Source: ZYF759 sp046297455
GTDB lineage: Bacteria > Pseudomonadota > Alphaproteobacteria > Rhizobiales > Rhizobiaceae
Direction: 5' to 3'
Assembly: GCA_046297455.1 (NCBI GenBank)
Contig: JBKBIT010000014.1
Coordinates: 50,151-114,150, forward strand
Length of the DNA stretch: 64,000 nucleotides
Position 1 is the stretch's first letter; each line of letters begins with the position of its first letter. The notes beneath the pieces were generated by a model. It was not told where the DNA came from. It made no database searches and worked only from the letters and a program-made list of their open reading frames with translations. The position numbers were made by a program, and so were the translations under genes. Shown in pieces: positions 30,559-39,040 of the stretch.

Positions 30559-31335
30559 TCAGACCACGAAGGGAGCGGAGGCCCCATCCATGCTGATCGA
30601 CACGCCGGTCACATAGCTGGCCTTGCCGGAAGCCAGGAAGAGGACGGCATTGGCGATTTCCTCCGGCTCGGCAAAGCGACCCATCGGTAGTTTCGACAGC
30701 GCGCGGCCTCTCGCCTCCTCTTCCGAGATCGCGGCAAGCCTGGCATCCGCGCGGAAACCTTCCACGACGCGCGAGGTTTCTGTCAGGCCCGGATTGACGG
30801 CCAGCACGCGCACGCCCTTGTCGGCATAGGCGGTGGCCAGGCCGGCGGTTACCAGCATCAGGGCGGCGTTTGCCGCACCGCCCGGCACGTGGACGGGTGA
30901 AGCCATCTTGCCGCCATTGCCGATCACGCTGACGACGACGCCACTGCCGCGCGCCGCCATGCGCTTCACCAGCGGATCGATGACGTTGACGTAGCTGAAG
31001 AACTTGGCGTCCATCGCCGCACGGTAATGCGCCGGGCTCAACTCGCCGGGTGGCGTCCGGCGGGCCGCGCCGGCGCTGTTGACGAGGATATCGACAGGAC
31101 CGAGCGCGGCCTCGACCTTGCCGATTGCCGCCAGCGCGGCGTCGGCATCCGACAGATCGGCCGCGATGCCGACGGCGCCGTCGAGTTCTGCCCGTGCACT
31201 GTCCACATTGTCGGGCGAGCGCGAGATGACGGCGACCTTTGCACCCTCGGCCACAAACGCCTTCGCGCAGGCCAGACCAATGCCCCTGGTGCCGCCCGTG
31301 ACCAGAACGACCTTATCCTTCAACCCGAGTTCCAT
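30559..31335 (-). CDS. SDR-family protein lacking the catalytic Tyr and Lys
   Basis: 258 residues with a Rossmann fold: cofactor motif GGTRGIG (residues 14-20) and the NSAG turn. Ser136 is present, but the expected YxxxK is read as Gly152 and Asn156 in the aligned segment. Such SDRs may not be ordinary dehydrogenases. It lies within the TRAP/BKACE operon, between the lactonase and isomerase genes, so a role as a hydratase, dehydratase or binding protein is conceivable. Confidence 0.82.
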   Translation of the reverse strand: MELGLKDKVVLVTGGTRGIGLACAKAFVAEGAKVAVISRSPDNVDSARAELDGAVGIAADLSDADAALAAIGKVEAALGPVDILVNSAGAARRTPPGELSPAHYRAAMDAKFFSYVNVIDPLVKRMAARGSGVVVSVIGNGGKMASPVHVPGGAANAALMLVTAGLATAYADKGVRVLAVNPGLTETSRVVEGFRADARLAAISEEEARGRALSKLPMGRFAEPEEIANAVLFLASGKASYVTGVSISMDGASAPFVV

Positions 31336-31434
31336 GCACGACCTCCCTGCAGCGATCCCCCTGGCAGACAGGACACGAGGCGATCCGTCAAGGGGAAGCG
31401 CCGCCCCGCCCCCGGTTCGGCGACGACCGGATCG

Positions 31435-32448
31435 TCAGGAAGTCCAGTGGACCATGGGCAGGCCGGCCACCGGACTGTGGAAGAAGGGAATGCGGGTGCC
31501 GCGCAAGGAGCCGATATAGAGCGTCTTCAGATCCGGTCCGCCAAAGGTGACGGAGGCGAACCAGGGCGCGATCTCGCCGCCGCAGGCCAGCATCAGTTCG
31601 GGCGTCGCCTCGTCGCGCTCGAAGGCTTCGTAGAGCGCCTTGGAGGGACCCGGATTGTCGTCGTCGAGAATGACGCGGAAATCGCCTTGCGGCGTGATCG
31701 CGAAGATGCGGTCCGACATGACATGGGTGCCCCAGAGATTGCCGTATTCATCAAAGGCGATGCCGTCGATGAAGCCGCCCGTATCCGCAGGCCCGAAGAT
31801 TTCGCGCGCCACCGCCTCGCCCCTGTCGTCGATCCTGAGGCGCGTGATGCAGCGGCCGGTGGTTTCCACCACATAGAGCCATTCCTCATTGGCATCGAAA
31901 CGGATCTCGTTGGTGAAGCGGAAGCCGTCGGCGACGATGCGCGCGCCCTTGTCATCCAGCACCGCCACATAGCCATCGGCGATCTTCGGGCTGACCGCCG
32001 CCATCCAGTTGACGATGCGGGTGGAGATGGTGAGCCAGATGCGGCCTTTGGAATCGCGCAGGACAAAATTGACCTTGCCGATCGGCGAACCGTCGATCGT
32101 GTCGAGCATCACCGTCGTCTCGCCGGTGCGGCTCATGCGCTCAAGCCGGTCGGTGCCGAAATTGGAGATCAGGATCGAGCCGTCGGCATCGAAGGCCAGA
32201 CCGTTGGGCAGCGTGCCCTTGGTGAAACGGTCCGCCTCGTCGGCCGTGGCGCCGAAGGTCGTGTCGAGCGACTGGGCGACCAGCTGCTGGCTGCCGTCGG
32301 GGCGGATATGCACCACCCCGCCGCGGGCATCGGCCGACCACAGCGAGCCGTCCTTCTCGGCCAGGATGCATTCGGGGCGCTGCAGATCCTGGCCGACATA
32401 GGAAATGTCGGCCAGGGTTACGGTGAAGCCGTCGATGGGGTTCGACAA
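31435..32448 (-). CDS. SMP-30/gluconolactonase-family protein
   Basis: 337 residues. A TTG start at 32448 is chosen because GGAAGGAGG lies 6-7 bases before it, inside the end of the upstream OsmC gene; upstream ATGs overlap that gene. It is a six-bladed beta-propeller with LPNGLAFDADGS, FTNEIRFD and IDGIAFDEYGNLW. The metal-binding Glu/Asn/Asp residues of the SMP-30 family fit these blades. Family members hydrolyse sugar or other lactones. In the operon it may open a lactone intermediate. Confidence 0.87.
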   Translation of the reverse strand: MSNPIDGFTVTLADISYVGQDLQRPECILAEKDGSLWSADARGGVVHIRPDGSQQLVAQSLDTTFGATADEADRFTKGTLPNGLAFDADGSILISNFGTDRLERMSRTGETTVMLDTIDGSPIGKVNFVLRDSKGRIWLTISTRIVNWMAAVSPKIADGYVAVLDDKGARIVADGFRFTNEIRFDANEEWLYVVETTGRCITRLRIDDRGEAVAREIFGPADTGGFIDGIAFDEYGNLWGTHVMSDRIFAITPQGDFRVILDDDNPGPSKALYEAFERDEATPELMLACGGEIAPWFASVTFGGPDLKTLYIGSLRGTRIPFFHSPVAGLPMVHWTS

Positions 32449-32449
32449 T

Positions 32450-32941
32450 TCAGACCTCCTTCCAGCCATCTTGGGTGCGGATGCGATGCCGGATGCTATT
32501 CGTCCGACCCAGAGTCTGTTCGATGAAGCAGCCTTTCCTGGCAGCAGCGACAAGGCTCTCGACCCGTGCGAGCGGATCTGGACTTTCGAGAAAGATATCG
32601 ATCTCGAAGCCGCGCGGAGCCGTCTCGTATACCCGGCCCTTCGCTTCCCAGTCCCATTGCACGCGTGTCTCGACGCGAAGGCTCTCGATGCTAACGTCCA
32701 TGCGTTTCGCGAAGGCGCGCAGCTGCGTCATGATACATCCCGTCAGCCCGCCGACGAAGAGCGCCAGCGGCGGCGGCGCGCTTGCGTCCCCACCGTGGAA
32801 ACTCCCCTCATCGGTGGCCAGCTCGAACGGACCCTCCTCGAACGGGAGACGCATGTGCACGGCAAGGTCGTTGCGCATCTTGCCGGCAGCCGTACCGATG
32901 CAGTCAAACTGCACCACGGCACGCTCCATCGCGGCGGCCAT
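32450..32941 (-). CDS. OsmC-family protein
   Basis: 163 residues. The start codon at 32941 overlaps the upstream stop (TGATG). Two cysteines typical of OsmC/Ohr peroxide reductases are in GLTGCIMT (Cys69) and RKGCFIEQ (Cys138). It could detoxify organic peroxides, but its fixed place in a catabolic operon suggests a role linked to the pathway. Confidence 0.85.
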   Translation of the reverse strand: MAAAMERAVVQFDCIGTAAGKMRNDLAVHMRLPFEEGPFELATDEGSFHGGDASAPPPLALFVGGLTGCIMTQLRAFAKRMDVSIESLRVETRVQWDWEAKGRVYETAPRGFEIDIFLESPDPLARVESLVAAARKGCFIEQTLGRTNSIRHRIRTQDGWKEV

Positions 32942-33882
32942 CAGAACGCGACCCTGTCGCCGCCCTTCAACGCCAGCATCTCGCGGGCCTCGGCGGGCGA
33001 AGCAACCTCGAGATCGAGCGATTCGATGATGGTGCGGATCTTGGCCACCTGCTCGGCATTGCTGGTCGCCAGCTTGCCGGGGCCGATATAGAGGCTGTCC
33101 TCCAGACCGACGCGGACATTGCCGCCCAAGACCAGCGCCTGGGTGAGCGTCGGCATCTGGTGACGGCCGGCGGCCAGTACCGACCACTGATAGCTGTCGC
33201 GACCGAACAGCTTGTCGGCCGTGTTGCGCATGAAGGCGACATTGTCGGGGTCGGCGCCGATGCCGCCCAGAATGCCGAAAATGGTCTGGATCAGGAAAGG
33301 CGGCTTGACCAGGCCCCGGTCGACGAAATGAGCCAGATTGTAGAGGTGGCCGACATCGTAGCACTCATATTCGAAGCGCGTGCCGTGGCCCTCGCCGAGT
33401 TCCTTGATGACATATTCGATGTCGCGGAACGTGTTGCGGAAGATGAAATCGTCGGAGGCGAGCAGGAAGGGCTTTTCCCATTCGTGCTTCCACTCCTTGT
33501 ATTTCGCCGCCATCGGGAAGATGCCGAAATTGATCGAGCCCATGTTGAGCGAGCACATTTCGGGCGAGGCGCGGAGCGCGGCGGCCAGGCGCTGCTCGAG
33601 CGTCATGCCGAGCCCGCCGCCGGTGGTGATGTTCACCACGGCATCGGTCTGCTGCTTGATGATCGGCAGGAACTGCATGAAGACGTCCGGGTCGGGCGAG
33701 GGGCGCCCGTCCTTGGGGTCGCGCGCATGCAGATGCAGGATCGAGGCGCCGGCCTTGGCCGCGTCGACGGCCTGTTCGGCGATCTCGGAGGGGGTGATGG
33801 GCAGCCCGTCGGACATTGTGGGCGTGTGGATGCCGCCCGTGACGGCGCATGTGATGATGACCTTGCGCGCTTCCTTAGCCAT
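32941..33882 (-). CDS. Beta-keto acid cleavage enzyme (BKACE, DUF849)
   Basis: 313 residues. The TIM-barrel shows the zinc motif HLHARDP (His/His) and the family segments NITTGGG and GGNVRVGLEDS, with the later Glu as third ligand. BKACE enzymes condense a beta-keto acid with acetyl-CoA and give acetoacetate plus a new CoA ester. The beta-keto substrate is unknown here. It lies between the cyclase and OsmC genes in the TRAP operon and is the likely carbon-cleavage step. Confidence 0.93.
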   Translation of the reverse strand: MAKEARKVIITCAVTGGIHTPTMSDGLPITPSEIAEQAVDAAKAGASILHLHARDPKDGRPSPDPDVFMQFLPIIKQQTDAVVNITTGGGLGMTLEQRLAAALRASPEMCSLNMGSINFGIFPMAAKYKEWKHEWEKPFLLASDDFIFRNTFRDIEYVIKELGEGHGTRFEYECYDVGHLYNLAHFVDRGLVKPPFLIQTIFGILGGIGADPDNVAFMRNTADKLFGRDSYQWSVLAAGRHQMPTLTQALVLGGNVRVGLEDSLYIGPGKLATSNAEQVAKIRTIIESLDLEVASPAEAREMLALKGGDRVAF

Positions 33883-33906
33883 TGCTGGCCTCCTTGTTCT
33901 TGTTTG

Positions 33907-34677
33907 TCAGTCTTCGAAAATGGCGACGGCGCGGATGAAGCCCGCCGAGGCCGCCCGGATCTTGAAGGGGAAGCAGGAGATCCTGAATCCCGTGGGCGGC
34001 AATTGATCCAGATTGGTCAGCTTTTCCATGTGGCAGTAGCCGATATCCATGCTGGCGCGGTGGCCCTCCCAGACGATCGAGCCGTCGCCGGTCTCGGCAT
34101 AGCGCCGGCTGGTGAAGGAAAACGGCGCGTCCCAGCTCCAGCCGTCGGTGCCGGTGATGCGCACGCCGCGCTCCAGTAGCCACAGCGTCGCCTCGCGGCC
34201 CATGCCGCAACCCTTGTTGATATAGTCCGGCTGGCCGTAGGCGGCGCCCGCGGCGGTGTTGACGACGACGATTTCCAGCGGTTGCAGCTCGTGGCCGATG
34301 CGCGCCAGTTCGTCCTCGACATCCTTCGCCGTGACCAGATAGCCGTCGTCGAAATGGCGGAAGTCGAGCTTCACGCCGGGCTGGAAGCACCATTCCAGCG
34401 GCACCTCGTCGATGGTGATCGCCCGCTTGCCGCCATCCATGGTGGAATGGTGGTGATAAGGCGCGTCGAGATGGGTGCCGTTATGGGTGATCATTTCCAG
34501 CTTCTCGATCGCCCAGCCCTCGCGGCCCGGCAATTCGTCGGGCTGCATGCCCGGGAAGAAGCTCAGCACCTGGTGCGCGGTCGACTGGTGGTCGAGATAG
34601 GTGATCTTGGGCTCGAAGCCGGGCGGGTCGGATGCGATGCCGGATTCGAGCGGCACGGAAAGATCGACGATGCGCAT
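33907..34677 (-). CDS. Cyclase-family metal hydrolase
   Basis: 256 residues from the ATG at 34677; the larger open frame upstream is the antisense-like extension into dctM. The metal-binding motif HNGTHLDAPYH matches the HxGTHxDxPxH pattern of the kynurenine formamidase/cyclase family (isatin hydrolase, kynurenine formamidase). Members open amide or related rings, or hydrate. It comes just after dctM and may act first on the imported compound. Confidence 0.9.
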   Translation of the reverse strand: MRIVDLSVPLESGIASDPPGFEPKITYLDHQSTAHQVLSFFPGMQPDELPGREGWAIEKLEMITHNGTHLDAPYHHHSTMDGGKRAITIDEVPLEWCFQPGVKLDFRHFDDGYLVTAKDVEDELARIGHELQPLEIVVVNTAAGAAYGQPDYINKGCGMGREATLWLLERGVRITGTDGWSWDAPFSFTSRRYAETGDGSIVWEGHRASMDIGYCHMEKLTNLDQLPPTGFRISCFPFKIRAASAGFIRAVAIFED

Positions 34678-34697
34678 AGAGTCTATCCTCGTATGGG

Positions 34698-36014
34698 TCA
34701 GAGCAGTCCCGTCGCGATCCAGGGGAAGGCGACGATCAGAATCAGGATCAGGAGCATGATCAGGGCGAAGGGTGCAGCGCCGACAAAGACGTCGTTGAGG
34801 CTGATCGACCGGTCGTCGAGCGCGCCCTTGATGACATAGACGGAGAGGCCGAGCGGCGGGGTGAGCAGGCCGATCTCCACCGCCAGCACGGTGATGATGC
34901 CGAACCAGATCAGGTCCATCTGCAGCGCTGCCGCGACCGGCAGCACCAGCGGCAGGGTGATGAGCATGATCGAGGAGGAATCCAGGATCGTGCCGAGCAG
35001 GATCAGGACGGCGATGTAGAAGAGCAGGAAGCCGTAGACGCCGACATCCATGCCGATGATCCACTGCGTCATGAAGACGGGCAGGCCCGACAGCGCCAGG
35101 AAGCGGCTGTACATGGTGGCGGCGATGATCAGGAAGCAGATGGCGGCGGTGATGTGGCCGGTCTCCAGCGTCACGCCCCAGAGCGCGCGCGGGCCGAAGC
35201 GGCGCTTGGCGACCGCGATGATGATGGCGCCGAGCGCGCCGATGGCGCCGGCCTCGGTCGGGGTGAAGACGCCGCCATAGATGCCGCCCAGCACCAGCAC
35301 GACCAGCGCCACGATGGGCAGGAGCTTGGAGGCGGTGTCGCGGGCGGCCGCGCCGGCGCTCATCTGGCGCTCCTCGACCGGCTGCGGGGTGCCGGTGAAG
35401 CCGGCGAAGTAGCGCACCATCACCCAGATGCCGACGCAGAAGGCGACCGAGAGCAGGATGCCCGGCCCGATGCCGGCAATGAAGAGGCGGCCGACCGACT
35501 GCTCGGCGATGATGCCGTAGAGGATCAGGAGCAGGCTCGGAGGGATCATCATGCCAAGGATCGAACTGCCCGCGACCACGCCGGCGGCGAAGCGGCGCGA
35601 ATAGCCGATGCGCACCATTTCCGGCACTGCAACCTTGGAGAAGACAGCCGCCGAGGCGATCGAGATGCCGGTGATGGCGGCGAAGATCGAGTTGGCGCCG
35701 ACGGTTGCCATGCCAAGCCCGCCGCGGATGCGCCGGAAGGCCCGGTTGGCGACGTCGAACGTGTCGCGGCCGATATCCGCACGGCTGACAACGAGGCCCA
35801 TCAGGACGAAGAGCGGCACGACGCCGAACAGGTAGCTGGAGATGCTTTCGCGCGCGGCAAGCGACAGGATGCGGGCCGCCTGTTCGGGGTTGTCGCGCAG
35901 GAGCCAGATGCCGACGAAGCTGACCAGCGCCAGCGCGATCGCCACATGCAGGCCGGTGTAGATGAGGATAAGGATGGCCGCCAGCGAGGCAAGCCCGATC
36001 TCGATGCCGCTCAT
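34698..36014 (-). CDS. TRAP transporter large membrane subunit (DctM), operon 2
   Basis: 438 residues, about 12 membrane segments. It overlaps dctQ by 4 bases. DctM signs include VPLFVLMGLVVSRADIGRD, GISIASAAVFSKVAVPEM and GLLTPPLGLSVYVIKG. Part of a high-affinity carboxylate importer with the dctQ and dctP of the same operon. Substrate unknown. Confidence 0.93.
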   Translation of the reverse strand: MSGIEIGLASLAAILILIYTGLHVAIALALVSFVGIWLLRDNPEQAARILSLAARESISSYLFGVVPLFVLMGLVVSRADIGRDTFDVANRAFRRIRGGLGMATVGANSIFAAITGISIASAAVFSKVAVPEMVRIGYSRRFAAGVVAGSSILGMMIPPSLLLILYGIIAEQSVGRLFIAGIGPGILLSVAFCVGIWVMVRYFAGFTGTPQPVEERQMSAGAAARDTASKLLPIVALVVLVLGGIYGGVFTPTEAGAIGALGAIIIAVAKRRFGPRALWGVTLETGHITAAICFLIIAATMYSRFLALSGLPVFMTQWIIGMDVGVYGFLLFYIAVLILLGTILDSSSIMLITLPLVLPVAAALQMDLIWFGIITVLAVEIGLLTPPLGLSVYVIKGALDDRSISLNDVFVGAAPFALIMLLILILIVAFPWIATGLL

Positions 36015-36574
36015 GGCCGGGCCTCCGCATCAGGCCGTGCGGCCAGGACAAGCAGCGAGATGGCGCGTTGCACAAAGACGAGGAAGAGCAGAGTCGAGCC
36101 GACCAGCACGATCAGGTGGACCGGCCAGATCGGCGCGATGAACTGGCCAACCGTGCCCACTGTCTCGCCGCGGCCATAGCTGCGCAGGAACAGGGGGTAG
36201 AAGGCGGTGATGAGAATGCCGACCAGCACCGCGCCGGCCACGTGCATCAGCGCGTCGAGAAGATCCGACACGCGCCGGTAGCGGCGGCGCAGGAAGCCGA
36301 GCAGCGCGTCGGAACGGGTCAGCTTGCCCCGCGCCAGCGTGTTGGCAATTTGCAGGAAGACGATGGCCAGGATCGACATGGCGACCATCTCGGGCACCCC
36401 GGCAATCGGACGGCCGAAGACGAAGCGCCCGATCACGTCGGTTGAGATCAGCAGCATGATCGCCAGGATGCCAACCGTACCGATCGTGCTGGCGAAGGCG
36501 GTCACCCGCTCAAGCAGGCCTGCGGCAAAGTCGAGCGGACGGTATCCCGTCTCGTGTTCGCTGGGCGAAATCAT
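36011..36574 (-). CDS. TRAP transporter small membrane subunit (DctQ), operon 2
   Basis: 187 residues with four hydrophobic segments and an N-terminal region ending IGRFVFGRPIAGVPE, the DctQ-type loop. It overlaps dctM by 4 bases and is separated from dctP by a 69-base gap with a strong hairpin. Confidence 0.9.
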   Translation of the reverse strand: MISPSEHETGYRPLDFAAGLLERVTAFASTIGTVGILAIMLLISTDVIGRFVFGRPIAGVPEMVAMSILAIVFLQIANTLARGKLTRSDALLGFLRRRYRRVSDLLDALMHVAGAVLVGILITAFYPLFLRSYGRGETVGTVGQFIAPIWPVHLIVLVGSTLLFLVFVQRAISLLVLAARPDAEARP

Positions 36575-36598
36575 GCTGTCGCAATCCGTTAGGGTTGG

Positions 36599-36627
36599 CG
36601 CCCGCCCCGGCCGATCCGGGGCGGGCG
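36599..36627 (-). terminator. Hairpin between dctP and dctQ of operon 2
   Basis: A perfect 12-bp G+C-rich stem (36599-36610 with 36616-36627) has a 5-base loop and no T-run. It lies in the dctP-dctQ gap. It could partly stop transcription or stabilise the dctP message so that the binding protein is made in excess. Confidence 0.65.
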
Positions 36628-36643
36628 GGAAGTCGGCTGGCGA

Positions 36644-37708
36644 TCAGCGATCCGACCAGTCGCGCGGCAGGTCGACGCCGGCCGCCCTCAGCGCGGCGAT
36701 ATAGGCGTCGAGCACCTCGGAGCCCGGCAGGCCGCGGCCGTCGGCATTCTCCGCCCAGGCATTGGCGACCTGCGGCAGCGCATTCGCCCAACGGGCGCGC
36801 TCCTCGTCGGAGAGTTCGGTGACCTCGCCGCCACCCTCGGCAAGCGCGTTCATGGACGCCTCGATGCGCTGAGCCTGCTCCGCCAGATAGGCGGCCGAGA
36901 AGGCGCGGGCGCCCTCGCGCATCGCTTCCTGGACGGTTTCGGACTGGGCGTCGAACCAGCTCTTGTTGGCAACGATCGAGCCGGCATACTGGGCACCGAA
37001 ATTGGTGATGGTGATGTTGGGCGCCACTTCCTGCAGGCGGGCGGGCGCTGCCGCCGTCGGGAAGACGATCACGCCATCGAACACGCCGGTCTGGAGGTCA
37101 TTGTAATAGGTGGTCAGATTGCCGGCGACGCCGACCGCGCCGGTGCCTTCCAGCCAGTTGACGGCCGGTCCGGGCGCAGCGATCCGACGGCCTTCGAGGT
37201 CGTCGATCGAGTTCACCGGGAAGTTGGTCATCAGCAGGTAGTTGTCGAGCGCGAAGCCGCCGCCGAGATACTCAACGTCGAAGGCGTGCCAGCTTTCGGC
37301 CATGCCGGGGATCTCGGCGTGGAGATTGTCGATGATCTCCAGGATCAGGGCGGCATCGGGCGTGCCGAAGGGGGTGAAATAGGTGACGTTCTGCAACGGC
37401 AGGTTGGTCGGCTCGAAAACGGTCGGCACGCCGCCGATCTCGGCCAGGCCATCCTCGATGGCTTCCAGTTCGCCGCCGACTGCAGCCAGCGTGCCGCCAT
37501 AGGCCTCGGTCCAGTCGACCGAATAGTCGGTGCCTTCCAGTGCCGCGTTGACGGTGGGAATGAAGGTCTCGCTCAGATGCTTCACCCACAAGAAGATCGG
37601 CGGGTGGCCGTTCACCACGGTGATGTTGAGCGTCTCGGCCTTGGCCGGCAATGCGGCGCCGACCAACAGGGTGGAGGCGAGAAGTGTGGATTTCAGAACA
37701 TGTCTCAT
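36644..37708 (-). CDS. TRAP transporter periplasmic binding protein (DctP), operon 2
   Basis: 354 residues. A signal peptide ends near LPAKA (about residue 24). The ligand-binding region has LEGRRIAAPGPAV, holding the usual Arg of DctP proteins, and later FDGVIVFPTAA. It belongs to a dicarboxylate-type TRAP subgroup. It overlaps the tetR gene upstream by 4 bases, so both are on one transcript. Confidence 0.92.
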   Translation of the reverse strand: MRHVLKSTLLASTLLVGAALPAKAETLNITVVNGHPPIFLWVKHLSETFIPTVNAALEGTDYSVDWTEAYGGTLAAVGGELEAIEDGLAEIGGVPTVFEPTNLPLQNVTYFTPFGTPDAALILEIIDNLHAEIPGMAESWHAFDVEYLGGGFALDNYLLMTNFPVNSIDDLEGRRIAAPGPAVNWLEGTGAVGVAGNLTTYYNDLQTGVFDGVIVFPTAAAPARLQEVAPNITITNFGAQYAGSIVANKSWFDAQSETVQEAMREGARAFSAAYLAEQAQRIEASMNALAEGGGEVTELSDEERARWANALPQVANAWAENADGRGLPGSEVLDAYIAALRAAGVDLPRDWSDR

Positions 37709-38409
37709 ATGGTCGTTTCCTCTTTCTGGTCTGGTTTTCTTGTTGTTGTCTTTTCCGGGTCGGCCAGCGCGCGAATGCCGGCCGCGATGAAGGTGCGCGC
37801 CCGGGCGATCACCTCCTCGACGTCATCGTCCCTACATTCGCCCGCCGACAGGTCGGCGGCACGACCGGTGCGCGCCATCAGGATGACGCCGACCGATACT
37901 CCCTGCAGGTAGCCCCACACCGCCAGTTCGCGGGTCAGGCCCGGCACGATCTTCAGGATCGCGTCGACGAATTCGATGGCGATGGCGTCATATTGCTGGC
38001 CGGTCATGCGCCGCGAGCGCTCGTCGGTACCGGTCGCCACGTGCACCAGAAGCCGCGTGTAGTTGTGGCCGCCATGCTCCTCGTCGCGCCCAAGCTCGAT
38101 GGTCGGTCGCAGGAAGGCGTCGAGCAGCTCTTCGAGCGCCGGCGTGCCGCCCCTGGCGAAGAGCGCGTCCTTCAAGCGCCGGCGGCGGTCGTTGATCGCG
38201 CCCGAGCGGCGCGCGAACACGGCCTCGAACAGGCGCTCCTTGCTGCGGAAATAGTAATGGATGAGCGCGGAATTGACGCCGGCCTCATCGGCGATGGCGC
38301 GCGTCGTCGCGCCGTCGAAGCCGTTATTGGCGAAGACCGCCTCGGCCGCATCGAGAATGAGTTGCTGGGTGTCCTGCCGTTCGGAGACGGCGGTCTGCGC
38401 CTGCGTCAC
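37705..38409 (-). CDS. TetR-family regulator of the TRAP/BKACE operon
   Basis: 234 residues from a GTG at 38409, which has GGGAGGAGG five bases before it; a TTG 30 bases further up is an alternative. The N-terminal HTH (QLILDAAEAVFANNGFDGAT to ALIHYYFRSKE) is typical of TetR. It is the first gene of the operon, ahead of dctP with a 4-base overlap. A perfect 18-bp palindrome 35 bases before its start is the likely operator, so it probably represses itself and the operon until a pathway compound binds. Confidence 0.9.
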   Translation of the reverse strand: MTQAQTAVSERQDTQQLILDAAEAVFANNGFDGATTRAIADEAGVNSALIHYYFRSKERLFEAVFARRSGAINDRRRRLKDALFARGGTPALEELLDAFLRPTIELGRDEEHGGHNYTRLLVHVATGTDERSRRMTGQQYDAIAIEFVDAILKIVPGLTRELAVWGYLQGVSVGVILMARTGRAADLSAGECRDDDVEEVIARARTFIAAGIRALADPEKTTTRKPDQKEETTI

Positions 38410-38443
38410 GATCGCCTCCTCCCTGCGCTCGTTGGTCAACTGA

Positions 38444-38461
38444 TTTAATCAGATGATTAAA
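38444..38461. promoter_or_regulatory. Putative TetR operator
   Basis: TTTAATCAGATGATTAAA is a perfect 8-2-8 palindrome just upstream of the tetR-led operon, the usual form of a TetR operator. Confidence 0.75.
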
Positions 38462-38572
38462 CACAGGATGAATTCTGTCAAGCGCCCGCAAGGGAGCAGC
38501 CCGCCGAAAGGCGAAGGCGATGTCAGGGCTGGTTCTGGAGCAACGGCCTCGACCGTCGTGAGGCCTGCTTGT

Positions 38573-39019
38573 TCAGGCTGCAGTCTCGTCTGCCATGAGA
38601 CGGCACATCGCACTCACCGCAGTCTCGTAGCCTGGCGCTCCCAATCCGGCGATCACCGCCGTCGCCGCCTTCGAGACCAGCGAGTTGTGGTAGATCGCCT
38701 CGCGGCGATGAATATTGGAGATATGCAGTTCGATGATCGGGCCGTCGAACTGCTTCAGCGCGTCGAGGATGGCAATCGACGTGAAGGTGAAAGCTGCCGG
38801 GTTGATGATGATCCCTGCGCCTTCGTCGATCGCTTCGTGGATCCAGCCGATGATCTCATGTTCGGCGTTCGACTGGCGGAACACGACGTCACGCTCGCCG
38901 GCGGCAGCGCGGCACATCTCCTCCACCTCGGCCAGAGTGGTGCTTCCGTAGATTTCGGGTTCCCGCTTTCCGAGGCGATTCAGGTTCGGGCCGTTGAGGA
39001 TGTAGATCGGCTTGCTCAT
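38573..39019 (-). CDS. aroQ: Type II 3-dehydroquinate dehydratase-like AroQ, unusual active site
   Basis: 148 residues, the normal length. Catalytic residues Arg19, Tyr24 and His99 (in ELHISN) are kept. Two residues that hold the substrate in well-studied type II enzymes are changed, His81 to Phe79 and Arg112 to Tyr110 by position. It lies downstream of a TRAP operon and near an NAD-type AroE. It may act on 3-dehydroquinate or a related ring compound in a catabolic route rather than in aromatic synthesis. Confidence 0.87.
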   Translation of the reverse strand: MSKPIYILNGPNLNRLGKREPEIYGSTTLAEVEEMCRAAAGERDVVFRQSNAEHEIIGWIHEAIDEGAGIIINPAAFTFTSIAILDALKQFDGPIIELHISNIHRREAIYHNSLVSKAATAVIAGLGAPGYETAVSAMCRLMADETAA

Positions 39020-39040
39020 CGTAATTCTTCTGTTGGAGGT

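Noticed and set aside
33907..36075. A 722-codon open frame extending the cyclase gene upstream through dctM
   Set aside because: The upstream part is an out-of-frame reading of dctM; the true start at 34677 has the cyclase family N-terminus.
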